From: VFZN01 sp050249615
GTDB lineage: Bacteria; Acidobacteriota; Vicinamibacteria; Vicinamibacterales; UBA2999
Length of the DNA: 64,000 nucleotides
Assembly: GCA_050249615.1 (NCBI GenBank)
Contig: JBFWQE010000004.1
Location: 28,296-92,295 of the forward strand
Direction: 5' to 3'
Every line of letters starts with the position of its first letter. The first letter of the stretch is position 1. Both the position numbers and the translations under genes were made by a program. Positions 8,323-19,394 of the stretch are shown one piece after another. The notes under the pieces were generated by a model. That model saw nothing but the letters and a program-made list of their open reading frames with translations. It did not search any database and was not told the origin of the DNA.

Positions 8323-8769
8323 CTAATCCACCGAGATGATGACCGTCTTCTCGAAGGCGTCGCCGATGCTCTCGGACGAGACGCCCGGGACTTCCTTCAC
8401 CGCCAGGTGGACGATGCGACGCTCGTAGGGGTTGAGCGGGCCGATCTCCTGGGCCAGGCCCGTCGTCCTGGCCTTCTCGGCAAGGAAGATCGCCATCTGT
8501 CGCAGCTCGGCGTCCTTCCCCTTCCGATAGCCCATGCAATCGACCACCAGCCGGTGGCCCTCGGGGACATCGTTCCGGAATACCGCCGACACCACGTGCT
8601 GCAGGGCGGCCAGGGCCTCGCCCTGCCGGCGGGTCAGCACGTTGCCGTCCTCGCCGTCGAGGTTGATCCGCACGCCGTCGGGCATCTCCTCGGCGGAGGC
8701 AGTGAGGTGAAGGCCCATCTTCTCGGCAACGGTCTGGACGAACTCGGTGATCTCGCTGGTGTTGGCCAT
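8323..8769 (-). CDS. khpB: KhpB/Jag-type RNA-binding protein (KH and R3H domains)
   Basis: This 148-residue protein has a KH-type segment (GVRINLDGEDGNVLTRRQGEALAALQH, about residues 32-58) followed by an R3H domain with the PYERRIVHLAV motif (about 114-124). It lacks the N-terminal Jag_N extension of Bacillus Jag. Position directly downstream of yidC is the conserved context for this family (SpoIIIJ-associated protein). The family binds RNA and affects cell elongation in some Firmicutes; the role here is inferred only from homology and context. Confidence 0.85.
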   Translation of the reverse strand: MANTSEITEFVQTVAEKMGLHLTASAEEMPDGVRINLDGEDGNVLTRRQGEALAALQHVVSAVFRNDVPEGHRLVVDCMGYRKGKDAELRQMAIFLAEKARTTGLAQEIGPLNPYERRIVHLAVKEVPGVSSESIGDAFEKTVIISVD

Positions 8770-8786
8770 GGTTTCTCTGGTCTCCC

Positions 8787-10490
8787 TCAGCCCTTAGCCT
8801 TCGCGGGCGGCGGCATCAGCGACATGGTCAGGTACTGCTGGCCGATGGCCCACAGATTACTGATTGTCCAGTAGATCACCAAGCCGCTCGGGTAGGCGAG
8901 GAACATGAACGTGAACATGATCGGCATGATCATCATCACGCGCTGCTGCACGGGGTCGGCCGAGGTCGGCATGATCTTCTGCTGCCAGAACATCGTCGCG
9001 CCCATGAGCAGGGGAGTGATGTAGAGCGGATCCGGCCGGGAGAGGTCCACGATCCACCCGAGGAACTCCGCGCCACGAATCTCGATGGCCTGCGAGAGCA
9101 TCGCGTAGAAGGCGAACAGGAAGGGGAAGGTGAGCAGCATCGGCACGCAGCCGCTCGCGGGGTTGACGCCCTTCTCCTTGTAGAGCGCCATCACTTCCTC
9201 GTTCATCTTCTGGCGCTGGGGATCGGTGATCTTGTACTGCGCGTAGCGGGCCTGGATGGCCTTCATCTGCGGCTGAATCTCCTGCATCTTGCGCATGGAC
9301 TTCACCGACTTCTGACGAAGGGGGAACATCGCGAGGTTGATGAGCAGGGTCAGCGCGACGATGGCCCATCCCCAGTTGCCGACGTACTGGTGGACCCACT
9401 TCAGCGCGCCCAGCAGGGGCACGGCGAGCCACGCGAAGATGCCGAAGTTGATCACCCGCACCATCTCGGTGTTCACGGCCCTCAGTTCGTCGAGGGCCTT
9501 CGGGCCGAAGTAGAACCGCTGCGCGGCCTGGGGGGCCTGGAACTTCACGCCAAAGGCGGCATAGCGCCCCGGTGGAGCGTCCGGCGCCTTTGGAGGCACC
9601 ACGAACGACGTGTGATCGAACTGCATCGGCGCCGGCTGGTCGGGGTCGTTCAGGACGAGCGCGGCGAAGTAGTGGTCGTCGATGCCCGCGTACAGGAACG
9701 GACCGTTCTCGGTCCCAGGCGTCGGACCCAGCCGCTTCACCGATCTGTCCTGGTGCAGAATCGCCTGCGCGGGAGTGGAGTAGCTTGGCGCCAGGAAACT
9801 GCCCTGTCGGGCGTGCGCGTTGTCGTCCCCCAGCCCTGGGCCCCAGTCGATGGCCGGGTTCAGCTCCTGCGAGCCCGCCTGCGCACTCACCGCAACCGAC
9901 ACGATGTAGCCGTCGGGCTGAAGCGTGAAGGACTTGCTCACTCGAAGGCCCTGCGCATCCTGCCATTCGAACGACAGGCTGACGGGCGCCAACGTGGCAT
10001 CCAGTTGAGCTGGGGACGTGCTCCGGAACAGGGCTCCGTTCACCCGCGAGGTCTGGTCGGCATCCTCCAGGCGCAGCGAGAAGGGTGTGAGAGCCTGATT
10101 CACGTTCTCGGCGGCCGGCACCAGGTCCAGCGGCTCGCCGGCCTCGTTCTGGTACCGCTTCAACACCCAGTGACGGAGACGGGCGCCGCGATTGGTGAAC
10201 ACCGCCCGGACCGTCTGGGTTTCCACGGTGATGTCCCGTTCCTCGCTCTCGCCCGTCATCACCGTGCTGGCCGCGGCAGCGGGCGCCTGGGTTTCCGGCG
10301 CGGCAGGCGCGGCGGGAGACTGGCTCCCGGCCCCGGCAGCCGCTCCCTGCGGCTGGGCGATGCTTGCGGCAGGCGCAGCGGCCCCGGACGGACTGCTGGC
10401 CGGCTGAGGCACGGGCGGGGCGAAGTAGCTCTGGTAGACGAACAGCACCAGAAAGGAGAGCGAGATGGCGAGAAGAACGCGGCGTTCCAT
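8787..10490 (-). CDS. yidC: Membrane protein insertase YidC
   Basis: YidC inserts and folds inner membrane proteins, such as the ATP synthase c subunit. The 567-residue protein has the Gram-negative layout: an N-terminal membrane helix (LLAISLSFLVLFVYQSYF, about residues 5-22), a Pro/Ala-rich linker, the large periplasmic beta domain, then the conserved five-helix core from about residue 355 (including NWGWAIVALTLLIN and GLVIYWTISNLWAIGQQY). The periplasmic domain points to a diderm cell. It lies between yidD/rnpA and khpB, the universal order of this locus. Confidence 0.96.
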   Translation of the reverse strand: MERRVLLAISLSFLVLFVYQSYFAPPVPQPASSPSGAAAPAASIAQPQGAAAGAGSQSPAAPAAPETQAPAAAASTVMTGESEERDITVETQTVRAVFTNRGARLRHWVLKRYQNEAGEPLDLVPAAENVNQALTPFSLRLEDADQTSRVNGALFRSTSPAQLDATLAPVSLSFEWQDAQGLRVSKSFTLQPDGYIVSVAVSAQAGSQELNPAIDWGPGLGDDNAHARQGSFLAPSYSTPAQAILHQDRSVKRLGPTPGTENGPFLYAGIDDHYFAALVLNDPDQPAPMQFDHTSFVVPPKAPDAPPGRYAAFGVKFQAPQAAQRFYFGPKALDELRAVNTEMVRVINFGIFAWLAVPLLGALKWVHQYVGNWGWAIVALTLLINLAMFPLRQKSVKSMRKMQEIQPQMKAIQARYAQYKITDPQRQKMNEEVMALYKEKGVNPASGCVPMLLTFPFLFAFYAMLSQAIEIRGAEFLGWIVDLSRPDPLYITPLLMGATMFWQQKIMPTSADPVQQRVMMIMPIMFTFMFLAYPSGLVIYWTISNLWAIGQQYLTMSLMPPPAKAKG

Positions 10491-10520
10491 TGAGAAGGGG
10501 GGCCGAAGACTCAGAAATAC

Positions 10521-10820
10521 CTAGTGTGGGTGGCGCCGAGGCACCGGATCGTAGCCGTGCCCGCCAAGCGGATGGCAGCGGCACAACCGCCTGGCGCCGA
10601 GCCAGCCTCCCCGGAGGAGGCCGAACCGGGCGACGGCTTCGGAGGTGTAATCGGCGCAGCCGGGGACAAAGCGGCAGCTACCCGTAAACCATGGAGAAAA
10701 CACGGCCTTATACGCCCGGACGAGGGCGAGGCCGACGCGGGCCGGTACGGTCGGTTCGGGGGCCTCCGGGCTGGCTTCGCCGGTCGAGAAGCGCTCGGAA
10801 TTCGGCCTCGAGGGTGACAT
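10521..10820 (-). CDS. yidD: YidD, membrane protein insertion efficiency factor
   Basis: YidD is a small membrane-associated protein thought to help YidC. The family core is clear: AYKAVFSPWFTGSCRFVPGC, then DYTSEAVARFGLLRGGWLGARRLCRCHPLGGHGYDPVP, with the three conserved Cys. The start is not certain. The nearest usable start, ATG at 10820, places the first 113 bases inside the end of rnpA in another frame. That gives 99 residues, with an N-terminal extension of about 24 residues of low conservation. No ATG, GTG or TTG exists closer to the core. Confidence 0.85.
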   Translation of the reverse strand: MSPSRPNSERFSTGEASPEAPEPTVPARVGLALVRAYKAVFSPWFTGSCRFVPGCADYTSEAVARFGLLRGGWLGARRLCRCHPLGGHGYDPVPRRHPH

Positions 10821-11100
10821 AGGACGCATCGAGCATCTCGCGGCGAGGTACGACGACGATGTCGAACCCACCAGCTGGTTTGTGGTGGCGGAACAGTTCC
10901 CGGACCAGGCGCTTGGCTCGGTTCCTGACGACAGCGGAGCCCATTTTCCGGGTGGCGGCAATGCCGAGCCTGGCTCCAGCCCGTCCATTGGGGATCATGA
11001 ACATCGTCATCAGGCGCCCTGAGTGACGATGCCCGGTGTTGTAGATTCGCTCGAAATCTTCGCGCTTCCGGATGTGCTCGTCCGCGCGAAACGAGGGCAT
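10708..11100 (-). CDS. rnpA: Ribonuclease P protein component
   Basis: RnpA is the protein cofactor of RNase P, which trims tRNA 5' ends. The RNR family signature GSAVVRNRAKRLVRELFR is at about residues 54-71, and the N-terminal RKREDFERIYNTGHR segment is typical. The C-terminus carries a Pro/Arg-rich tail (GPRRPRPRPGV) beyond the usual domain end; this tail is the part overlapped by yidD. It starts one base after the rpmH stop. Confidence 0.95.
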   Translation of the reverse strand: MPSFRADEHIRKREDFERIYNTGHRHSGRLMTMFMIPNGRAGARLGIAATRKMGSAVVRNRAKRLVRELFRHHKPAGGFDIVVVPRREMLDASYVTLEAEFRALLDRRSQPGGPRTDRTGPRRPRPRPGV

Positions 11101-11101
11101 C

Positions 11102-11266
11102 TCAGGCTTCGTCCGACACCGTCAGGCGCTTGCGGCCCTTGGCGCGACGTCGCTTGAGCACCTGCCGCCCGTCCTTGGTCGACATCCGCACCAGAAAGCC
11201 GTGGGTCTTGGCCCGGCGCCGGGTGTTGGGTTGGAACGTACGCTTGCCCTTCTTGGATCTGGCCAT
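11102..11266 (-). CDS. rpmH: 50S ribosomal protein L34
   Basis: The 54-residue protein has the L34 signature KRTFQPNTRRRAKTHGFLVRM followed by a basic C-terminus (KRRRAKGRKRLTVSDEA). I chose ATG 11266 because it gives the usual length and is preceded by AGAGGGAA about 5 bases upstream. An in-frame start at 11326 would add 20 unconserved residues. It is the first gene of the leftward rpmH-rnpA-yidD-yidC-khpB operon. Confidence 0.96.
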   Translation of the reverse strand: MARSKKGKRTFQPNTRRRAKTHGFLVRMSTKDGRQVLKRRRAKGRKRLTVSDEA

Positions 11267-11290
11267 GTTTTCCCTCTGAACGAACCTCCG

Positions 11291-11319
11291 ATTGTATGGC
11301 CCCGGTCCCCCGGTGTAAA
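11291..11319 (-). promoter_or_regulatory. Sigma-70-type promoter of the rpmH operon
   Basis: Read on the minus strand, TTTACA (11319-11314) and TACAAT (11296-11291) are separated by exactly 17 bases, a near-consensus housekeeping promoter. It ends 24 bases before the rpmH ATG, leaving room for the transcription start and the AGAGGGAA ribosome site. Confidence 0.75.
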
Positions 11320-11359
11320 GGCCCAACGGCGTGCTAGAGTGTGCGTTCGCGTGTCCGAG

Positions 11360-11391
11360 TTTTCCACACCTGTGGAAAACCTTGTGGAAAA
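11360..11391 (+). promoter_or_regulatory. DnaA-box-like cluster upstream of dnaA
   Basis: Three 9-mers with one mismatch to the TTATCCACA box lie together: TTTTCCACA at 11360-11368, its inverted copy TGTGGAAAA at 11371-11379, and a second TGTGGAAAA at 11383-11391. They sit between the rpmH promoter and the dnaA start codon and may serve dnaA autoregulation, origin function, or both. Confidence 0.6.
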
Positions 11392-11463
11392 GACCGCAAG
11401 ATCACGCCTGAAGACCTCCAGAAGCCCCGTATTTTCGCTGATTTTTCGCCTGGTTTCCTGCCA

Positions 11464-12858
11464 ATGCCTCCGACGAACATCTGGGATCAGGTGCTGACCA
11501 TCATCGAGGGGAAGGTGGGACCCCACAGCTTCTCGACCTGGTTCAAGCCCACCTCGCTCAAGGCGGACGAAGGGCGCTCGCTGGTGATCCGGGTTCCCGC
11601 ACCGCTGTATGTGGAGTGGCTCCCTCGCCACTACTCCGTAGTCCTTGCGGAATCGCTCGCCGAGGTGGGACGCGCCCAGAGTCAGCTGGTCTTCGAGGTG
11701 GGCTCGGCCGCCCCCGCCTTGCCCGACGCACCAGCCGTCGTCGAGCCTCCATTGCGGGAGCCGGCGCCGAAGCCAGACATGGAAGTGGTGTTTTCGACCG
11801 GCGCCCTCCAGGCCGAGCCGGCAGCGCCGGGACCTGTCATCCCCGGGGGGCTCAATCCCCGTTACACCTTCGACACATTCATCGTCGGGCCCTCGAACCA
11901 GTTCGCACACGCAGCCTGCCGCGCGGTGGCCGAAGCCCCGTCCCGGTCGTACAACCCGCTCTTCATCTACGGCGGCGTGGGACTGGGCAAGACGCACCTC
12001 ATGCACGCCATCGGGCACTACGTCGTGCAGCACAACCCGTCGCTGACGCTCACCTACATCTCGTCGGAGCGTTTCATGAACGAGATGATCAACGCGGTGC
12101 GCTTCGATCGCATCCTGGAGTTCCGCGCGCGCTATCGCAGCGTGGACGTGCTGCTCGTGGACGACATCCAGTTCGTGTCCGGCAAGGAAGGCACGCAGAC
12201 CGAGTTCTTCCACACGTTCAACGCCCTGCACGACGCGCAGAAGCAGATCGTCATCAGCAGTGATCGGCCACCGCACGAGATCCCGGCGCTCGAGGAGCGC
12301 CTGCGCTCGCGCTTCGAGTGGGGCCTCATCGCCGACATCCAGTCGCCCGACATCGAGACGAAGACGGCCATCCTGAAGAAAAAGGCCGAAACCGAGGCGG
12401 TGCCGCTGCCCGACAACGTCGCGATGTACATCGCCAGCCGCATCAAGTCGAACATCCGGGAACTCGAGGGCTCCCTGATCCGATTGCTGGCGTACGCCTC
12501 GCTTACCGGTCGGCCCCTGACGATCGAACTCGCCCAGGACGTCCTCAAGAACGTCCTGGACCACGATGACCGGGCCGTGACCATCGAGCAGATCCAGAAG
12601 TTCGTGGCCGACTACTACCAGTTGAAGCTGACCGACCTGAAGTCGCGCAACAACTCGAAATCGGTGGCCATGCCCCGCCAGGTGGCGATGTACCTGTGCA
12701 AGATGCTGACGCACGCCTCACTACCGGAGATCGGCCGCAGCTTCGGCGGCAAGCACCATTCGACGGTCATCCACTCCATCAAGAAGGTGGAAGAACTGCG
12801 CAAGGGCAGCACGGAATTCAACAACCAGGTGAACAACTTCCTCGAGTCGTTCAAATAG
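11464..12858 (+). CDS. dnaA: Chromosomal replication initiator protein DnaA
   Basis: DnaA binds origin boxes and opens the DNA. Domain I begins IWDQVLTIIEGKVGPHSFSTWF. The AAA+ domain carries Walker A GGVGLGKTHLMHA (about residues 169-181) and Walker B DVLLVDDIQF. Domain IV contains the DnaA signature with GGKHHSTVIHS near the C-terminus. The ATG at 11464 (MPPTNIWDQVL) is chosen over an upstream in-frame start near 11341 because family members begin just before the IWDQ motif. The longer reading would also run through the DnaA-box cluster. The length is 464 residues. Confidence 0.96.
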   Translation: MPPTNIWDQVLTIIEGKVGPHSFSTWFKPTSLKADEGRSLVIRVPAPLYVEWLPRHYSVVLAESLAEVGRAQSQLVFEVGSAAPALPDAPAVVEPPLREPAPKPDMEVVFSTGALQAEPAAPGPVIPGGLNPRYTFDTFIVGPSNQFAHAACRAVAEAPSRSYNPLFIYGGVGLGKTHLMHAIGHYVVQHNPSLTLTYISSERFMNEMINAVRFDRILEFRARYRSVDVLLVDDIQFVSGKEGTQTEFFHTFNALHDAQKQIVISSDRPPHEIPALEERLRSRFEWGLIADIQSPDIETKTAILKKKAETEAVPLPDNVAMYIASRIKSNIRELEGSLIRLLAYASLTGRPLTIELAQDVLKNVLDHDDRAVTIEQIQKFVADYYQLKLTDLKSRNNSKSVAMPRQVAMYLCKMLTHASLPEIGRSFGGKHHSTVIHSIKKVEELRKGSTEFNNQVNNFLESFK

Positions 12859-13100
12859 GTTTCGTGTCTGGTCAACCGGATCCACAGCCGGGGCCTGCAC
12901 GCCTTGTGGACGCCTGTGGATGGGGCGAAAGCCCCTGTCCGAAGGCCCGCAACATCAACACGCGGGTCACAGAAAAACCCACAGGTTAAATACTTGTAGA
13001 ATAAGGACTTACCGGTTGAGTTTATTTCCTGAACCGGACCTAGTTCCTGTATAATTATTTGTCTTCGCCTTTTCTCTTTTCCCCAGAGGTTAAGCAGCAC
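12859..13100. other. Putative oriC segment between dnaA and dnaN
   Basis: This 242-base gap holds no gene. Near dnaA it has DnaA-box-like 9-mers: GGATCCACA (12878-12886), TGTGGACGC (12905-12913) and TGTGGATGG (12915-12923). Towards dnaN there is an A+T-rich stretch (about 12970-13080) unlike the GC-rich surroundings, a plausible unwinding element. A perfect TATAAT at 13050-13055 probably serves as the -10 box of dnaN; I see no good -35 at the right distance. Together with the flanking gene order this marks the likely origin, though the exact unwinding site is not proven. Confidence 0.65.
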
Positions 13101-14213
13101 ATGGAACTGGTCGCCCGGAAAGCCGATCTTGTGCGTGAACTGCAGTTCTTCCAGCAGATCGTGGAGCGGAAGAACACGATTCCCATCCTGGCCAATGTGC
13201 TCATCGAGGCGACCGGAAACGAGATCACGCTCCTGGCCACGGACCTCGAGGTCACCCTGCGCAGCCGGGCCGAAGCCGCAGTGTCGCGACACGGCGGGGT
13301 GACGCTGCCGGCCAAGAAGCTGTACGAGGTCGTGCGGGCGCTGCCCGACGGCGACGTGAACATCGAAACCGAAAAGGGCGGCAACGGCGTCAAGGTGTCG
13401 GGCGGGCAGTTCAGCTCGCGCATGCCCACGCTGCCGCGCGAGGACTTCCCGACCGTCACCGAACCGCCGGGCGCGGCGAGGGCCGGGATCAAGGGATCGA
13501 CGCTCGCGCAGATGATTGCGAAGACACAGTTCGCCATCACCGGCGAGGACACGCGCTACTACCTGAACGGCGCGCAGTTCGTGCTCGGGCCCGAGAAGAT
13601 GACGATGGTCGCCACCGATGGGCATCGGCTGGCGCTGGTGCACGCGGATCGCGAAGGCGCGCACAAGGGAGAAGACGTGAAGGCCATTCTGCCGCGCAAG
13701 GCGCTGGCCGAGCTCGGACGGCTGCTGGCGGAGTCGGATGGCGAGGTCCAGTACGAGCGCGGGGAGAATCACCTGTTCTTCGAGATCGGGCCGCGGCTGC
13801 TCATGTCGCGCATGATCGACGGGCAGTTCCCGGCCTACGAGAAAGTCGTGCCGAAGAACAACGACAAGCACGTCGAGTTCGAGCGGGACCGGCTCACCAA
13901 CGCGGTCCGGCGCGTGGCGCTGCTCTCGAACGAGCGGTCGCGCGCGGTGAAGTTCCAGGTGGAGAAGGGCAAGGTCGAAGTCACCTCGAGCAGCCCGGAG
14001 TTCGGCGAGGCGCGCGAGCCCATCGCCGTGGAGTACGAGGGCCCGGACATCACCATCTGCTTCAACGCGCAGTACGTGCTCGACTTCCTGAATGCCGCCG
14101 AGTCGGACATCGTGGCGCTGGATCTCAAGGACGACGTGAGCCAGGCGGTGATGAAGCCGGTGGGCGTGGAAGGGTACGACTACACCTACGTGATCATGCC
14201 GATGCGGGTGTGA
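13101..14213 (+). CDS. dnaN: DNA polymerase III beta subunit (sliding clamp)
   Basis: DnaN is the ring-shaped processivity clamp. The start at ATG 13101 (MELVARKADLVRELQFFQQIVERKNTIPILANVLIEA) matches the family; AGAGG lies about 10 bases upstream. The three repeated clamp domains are recognisable, with MVATDGHRLAL in domain 2 and the C-terminal YTYVIMPMRV, which contains the conserved hydrophobic pocket ending. The length is 370 residues. The stop overlaps a possible GTG start of gyrB. recF, often next to dnaN, is absent here. Confidence 0.96.
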   Translation: MELVARKADLVRELQFFQQIVERKNTIPILANVLIEATGNEITLLATDLEVTLRSRAEAAVSRHGGVTLPAKKLYEVVRALPDGDVNIETEKGGNGVKVSGGQFSSRMPTLPREDFPTVTEPPGAARAGIKGSTLAQMIAKTQFAITGEDTRYYLNGAQFVLGPEKMTMVATDGHRLALVHADREGAHKGEDVKAILPRKALAELGRLLAESDGEVQYERGENHLFFEIGPRLLMSRMIDGQFPAYEKVVPKNNDKHVEFERDRLTNAVRRVALLSNERSRAVKFQVEKGKVEVTSSSPEFGEAREPIAVEYEGPDITICFNAQYVLDFLNAAESDIVALDLKDDVSQAVMKPVGVEGYDYTYVIMPMRV

Positions 14214-14236
14214 TTGCCGGAGACAGAGACATCAGC

Positions 14237-16780
<2,544 letters not shown>

Positions 16781-16834
16781 CCTGGTCCCCGATCCCTGAC
16801 TCCTGATTCCTGATCGCTGACTCCTGGTTCCTGA
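16781..16834 (+). repeat. Degenerate CCTGATT/CCTGACT repeat in gyrB-gyrA spacer
   Basis: Nearly the whole 54-base spacer is built from imperfect copies of a word like TCCTGATTCCTGA, with copies GATCCCTGAC, TCCTGATTCC, TGATCGCTGAC and TCCTGGTTCC. It is one of several unrelated degenerate word-repeat families in this window. No promoter or ribosome site is evident inside it. Confidence 0.7.
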
Positions 16835-19354
16835 ATGCCCACGACCGAATCCAGAATCCCCGTCAACATCGAAGACGAGATGAAGCGCTCGTACCTGGAT
16901 TACGCCATGAGCGTGATCATCGGGCGGGCGCTGCCGGACGTGCGCGACGGGCTCAAGCCCGCGCACCGGCGCGTGCTCTACGCGATGCGGCAGATGGGGC
17001 TGGCCAGCAACCGGGCGTACCGCAAGTGCGCGAAGATCGTCGGCGAGGTCATCGGCAACTACCATCCCCACGGCGACGCCCCGGCGTACGACACGCTGGT
17101 GCGCCTCGCGCAGGACTTCAACATGCGCTACACCCTGGTGGACGGCCAGGGGAACTTCGGCTCGGTGGACGGAGATCCGCCGGCCGCGTACCGGTACACG
17201 GAAGCCCGCCTCGAGGCGCTCGCCGAGGCGATGATGGAGGACCTCGAGAAGGACACGGTCGACTTCGTCCCCAACTTCGACGAGACGACCGACGAGCCCA
17301 CGGTGCTCCCGACGGCGTACCCGAACCTCCTCGTGAACGGGTCCACCGGCATCGCCGTGGGGATGGCCACCAACATCCCGCCGCACAACATGCGCGAGAT
17401 CATCGATGGCGTCATCTGGGTCATCGAGAAGACCCTCATGGCGCCGGCAGACGCGCCGAAGCTGACGCGGGAGCAGAAGCTGCGCGAGCTGCTGAGACTG
17501 GTGCCTGGCCCCGACTTCCCGACCGGCGGCCTCATCGTCGGCCGCCGCGGCATCCACGAGGCCTACCTCACGGGCCGGGGTGGGATCCAGGTGCGGGCGC
17601 GCGCGGAGATCGAGCAGACGAAGAAGGGCGATCGCACCCAGATCGTCGTCCACGAGATCCCCTACCAGGTCAACAAGAAGAACCTGCTCGAGCGCATGGC
17701 GGATCTCGTGCGCGAGAAGACCATCGAGGGCATTTCGGACATCCGCGACGAGTCGGACCGCGACGGGATGCGCGTGGTCATCGAGCTGAAGCGGGACGCG
17801 GTGGGCGAGGTGGTGCTGAACAATCTCTACAAGCACACCCAGCTCCAGCAGACGTTCGGGATCATCCTGCTGGCCATCGTGGCCGGCCGGCCTCGCGTGT
17901 TGAACCTGCTCGAGGTCGTCGATCACTTCATCGACTTCCGCCGGGAAGTGGTGCGGCGGCGCACCGAGTTCGAGCTGCGGAAGGCCGAGGCCCGGGCGCA
18001 CATCCTCGAGGGCCTGCGGATCGCGCTCGACCACCTCGACGCGGTGATCAGCCTCATCCGGGGATCGCGCAACCCCGCCGAGGCGAAGATCGGCCTCGTC
18101 ACCCAGTTCGGCCTCAGCGAGATCCAGGCGCAGGCCATCCTCGACATGCAGCTCCAGCGGCTGACGGGCCTGGAGCGGCAGAAGATCCTCGACGAGCTCG
18201 CCGAGCTGATGAAGCTCATCGAGCGCCTCCGGGCCATCCTCGCCAACCAGCAGCTGCTCCTGCAGATCGTCGTGGACGAGCTGAGGGCGGTGCAGGCCCG
18301 CTTCGGCGACGACCGTCGCACGCAGATCCTCGAAGAGGAGGGCGAGCTCAGCATCGAAGACCTGATTGCCGAGGAGGACGTCGCGGTCACGGTCACCGAC
18401 ACCGGGTACATCAAGCGGACGCCCATCACCACCTACCGCGCGCAGCGCCGCGGCGGGCGCGGCCGGATCGGGATGCGGACGCGCGAAGAAGACGTCGTGA
18501 ATCACCTCTTCGTGGCGTCCACGCACTCCGTGCTCATGGTGTTCTCCGACCGGGGCCGGGCCTACTGGCTGAAGGTGCACGAGATTCCGGACGTCGGCGC
18601 GGACGGGCGCGGCAAGTCCATCGCGAACCTGGTCCAGATGGAGCCCGGCGAGCGCATCGCGGACATGCTCGCCCTCCGCGAGTTCGACGACCAGCACTTC
18701 ATCGTGATGGGCACGCGCAAGGGGACGGTCAAGAAGACCGAGCTCTCCGCGTTCAGCAACCCCCGCGCCGGCGGCATCATCGCGATGGGCGTGGACGAGG
18801 GCGACGCCGTGATGGCAGTGCAGCTGTCGGACGGCGCCAGCGAGGTGTTCATCGGCACGCGCGAGGGCAAGGCCATCCGCTTCTCCGAGGACGAGGTGCG
18901 CCCGATGGGACGCACCGCGTACGGGGTGCGCGGCATCCAGCTCCGCGAGGGTGACGAGGTCGTGGCAATGCAGGTGGCCAAGCCCGGCGGCACGCTGCTG
19001 ACGGTCACCGAGCGCGGCTACGCGAAGCAGACGGAGATCGACGAGTACCGCGTCACCAGCCGCGGGGGCCTCGGCGTGAAGAACGTCGAGATCACGGACA
19101 AGAACGGCCGCGTCGTCAACATCGCCCAGGTGAGCGAGGACGACGAGCTGCTGGTCATCACCGAGCAGGGCAAGATCCTGCGGACGCCGGCCGGCGACAT
19201 CCGGACGGCCGGGCGCGCCACGCAGGGCGTGCGCCTGATGGAGCTCGAGGAGGGCGATCGCGTGGTGTCCATCGCGCTCGTGCCGAAGGCCGTGGACGAG
19301 CCGGTCGAGGGGCCCGGCGCTCCTGATGACCTTGTCGAGCCGGGTGAAGAGTAG
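16835..19354 (+). CDS. gyrA: DNA gyrase subunit A
   Basis: GyrA carries the DNA-cleavage tyrosine. The N-terminus EDEMKRSYLDYAMSVIIGRALPDVRDGLKPAHRRVLYAM is typical. The active-site segment is AAYRYTEARL, with the catalytic Tyr at residue 121. The C-terminal beta-pinwheel has the GyrA box QRRGGRGRIG (about residues 535-544), which marks true gyrase rather than topoisomerase IV. The length is 839 residues. It follows gyrB at 54 bases across a repeat-filled spacer. Confidence 0.97.
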   Translation: MPTTESRIPVNIEDEMKRSYLDYAMSVIIGRALPDVRDGLKPAHRRVLYAMRQMGLASNRAYRKCAKIVGEVIGNYHPHGDAPAYDTLVRLAQDFNMRYTLVDGQGNFGSVDGDPPAAYRYTEARLEALAEAMMEDLEKDTVDFVPNFDETTDEPTVLPTAYPNLLVNGSTGIAVGMATNIPPHNMREIIDGVIWVIEKTLMAPADAPKLTREQKLRELLRLVPGPDFPTGGLIVGRRGIHEAYLTGRGGIQVRARAEIEQTKKGDRTQIVVHEIPYQVNKKNLLERMADLVREKTIEGISDIRDESDRDGMRVVIELKRDAVGEVVLNNLYKHTQLQQTFGIILLAIVAGRPRVLNLLEVVDHFIDFRREVVRRRTEFELRKAEARAHILEGLRIALDHLDAVISLIRGSRNPAEAKIGLVTQFGLSEIQAQAILDMQLQRLTGLERQKILDELAELMKLIERLRAILANQQLLLQIVVDELRAVQARFGDDRRTQILEEEGELSIEDLIAEEDVAVTVTDTGYIKRTPITTYRAQRRGGRGRIGMRTREEDVVNHLFVASTHSVLMVFSDRGRAYWLKVHEIPDVGADGRGKSIANLVQMEPGERIADMLALREFDDQHFIVMGTRKGTVKKTELSAFSNPRAGGIIAMGVDEGDAVMAVQLSDGASEVFIGTREGKAIRFSEDEVRPMGRTAYGVRGIQLREGDEVVAMQVAKPGGTLLTVTERGYAKQTEIDEYRVTSRGGLGVKNVEITDKNGRVVNIAQVSEDDELLVITEQGKILRTPAGDIRTAGRATQGVRLMELEEGDRVVSIALVPKAVDEPVEGPGAPDDLVEPGEE

Positions 19355-19394
19355 TAGGCTCGGCCTTTCTCACGACGATTCCGAGGAGGGAAGG

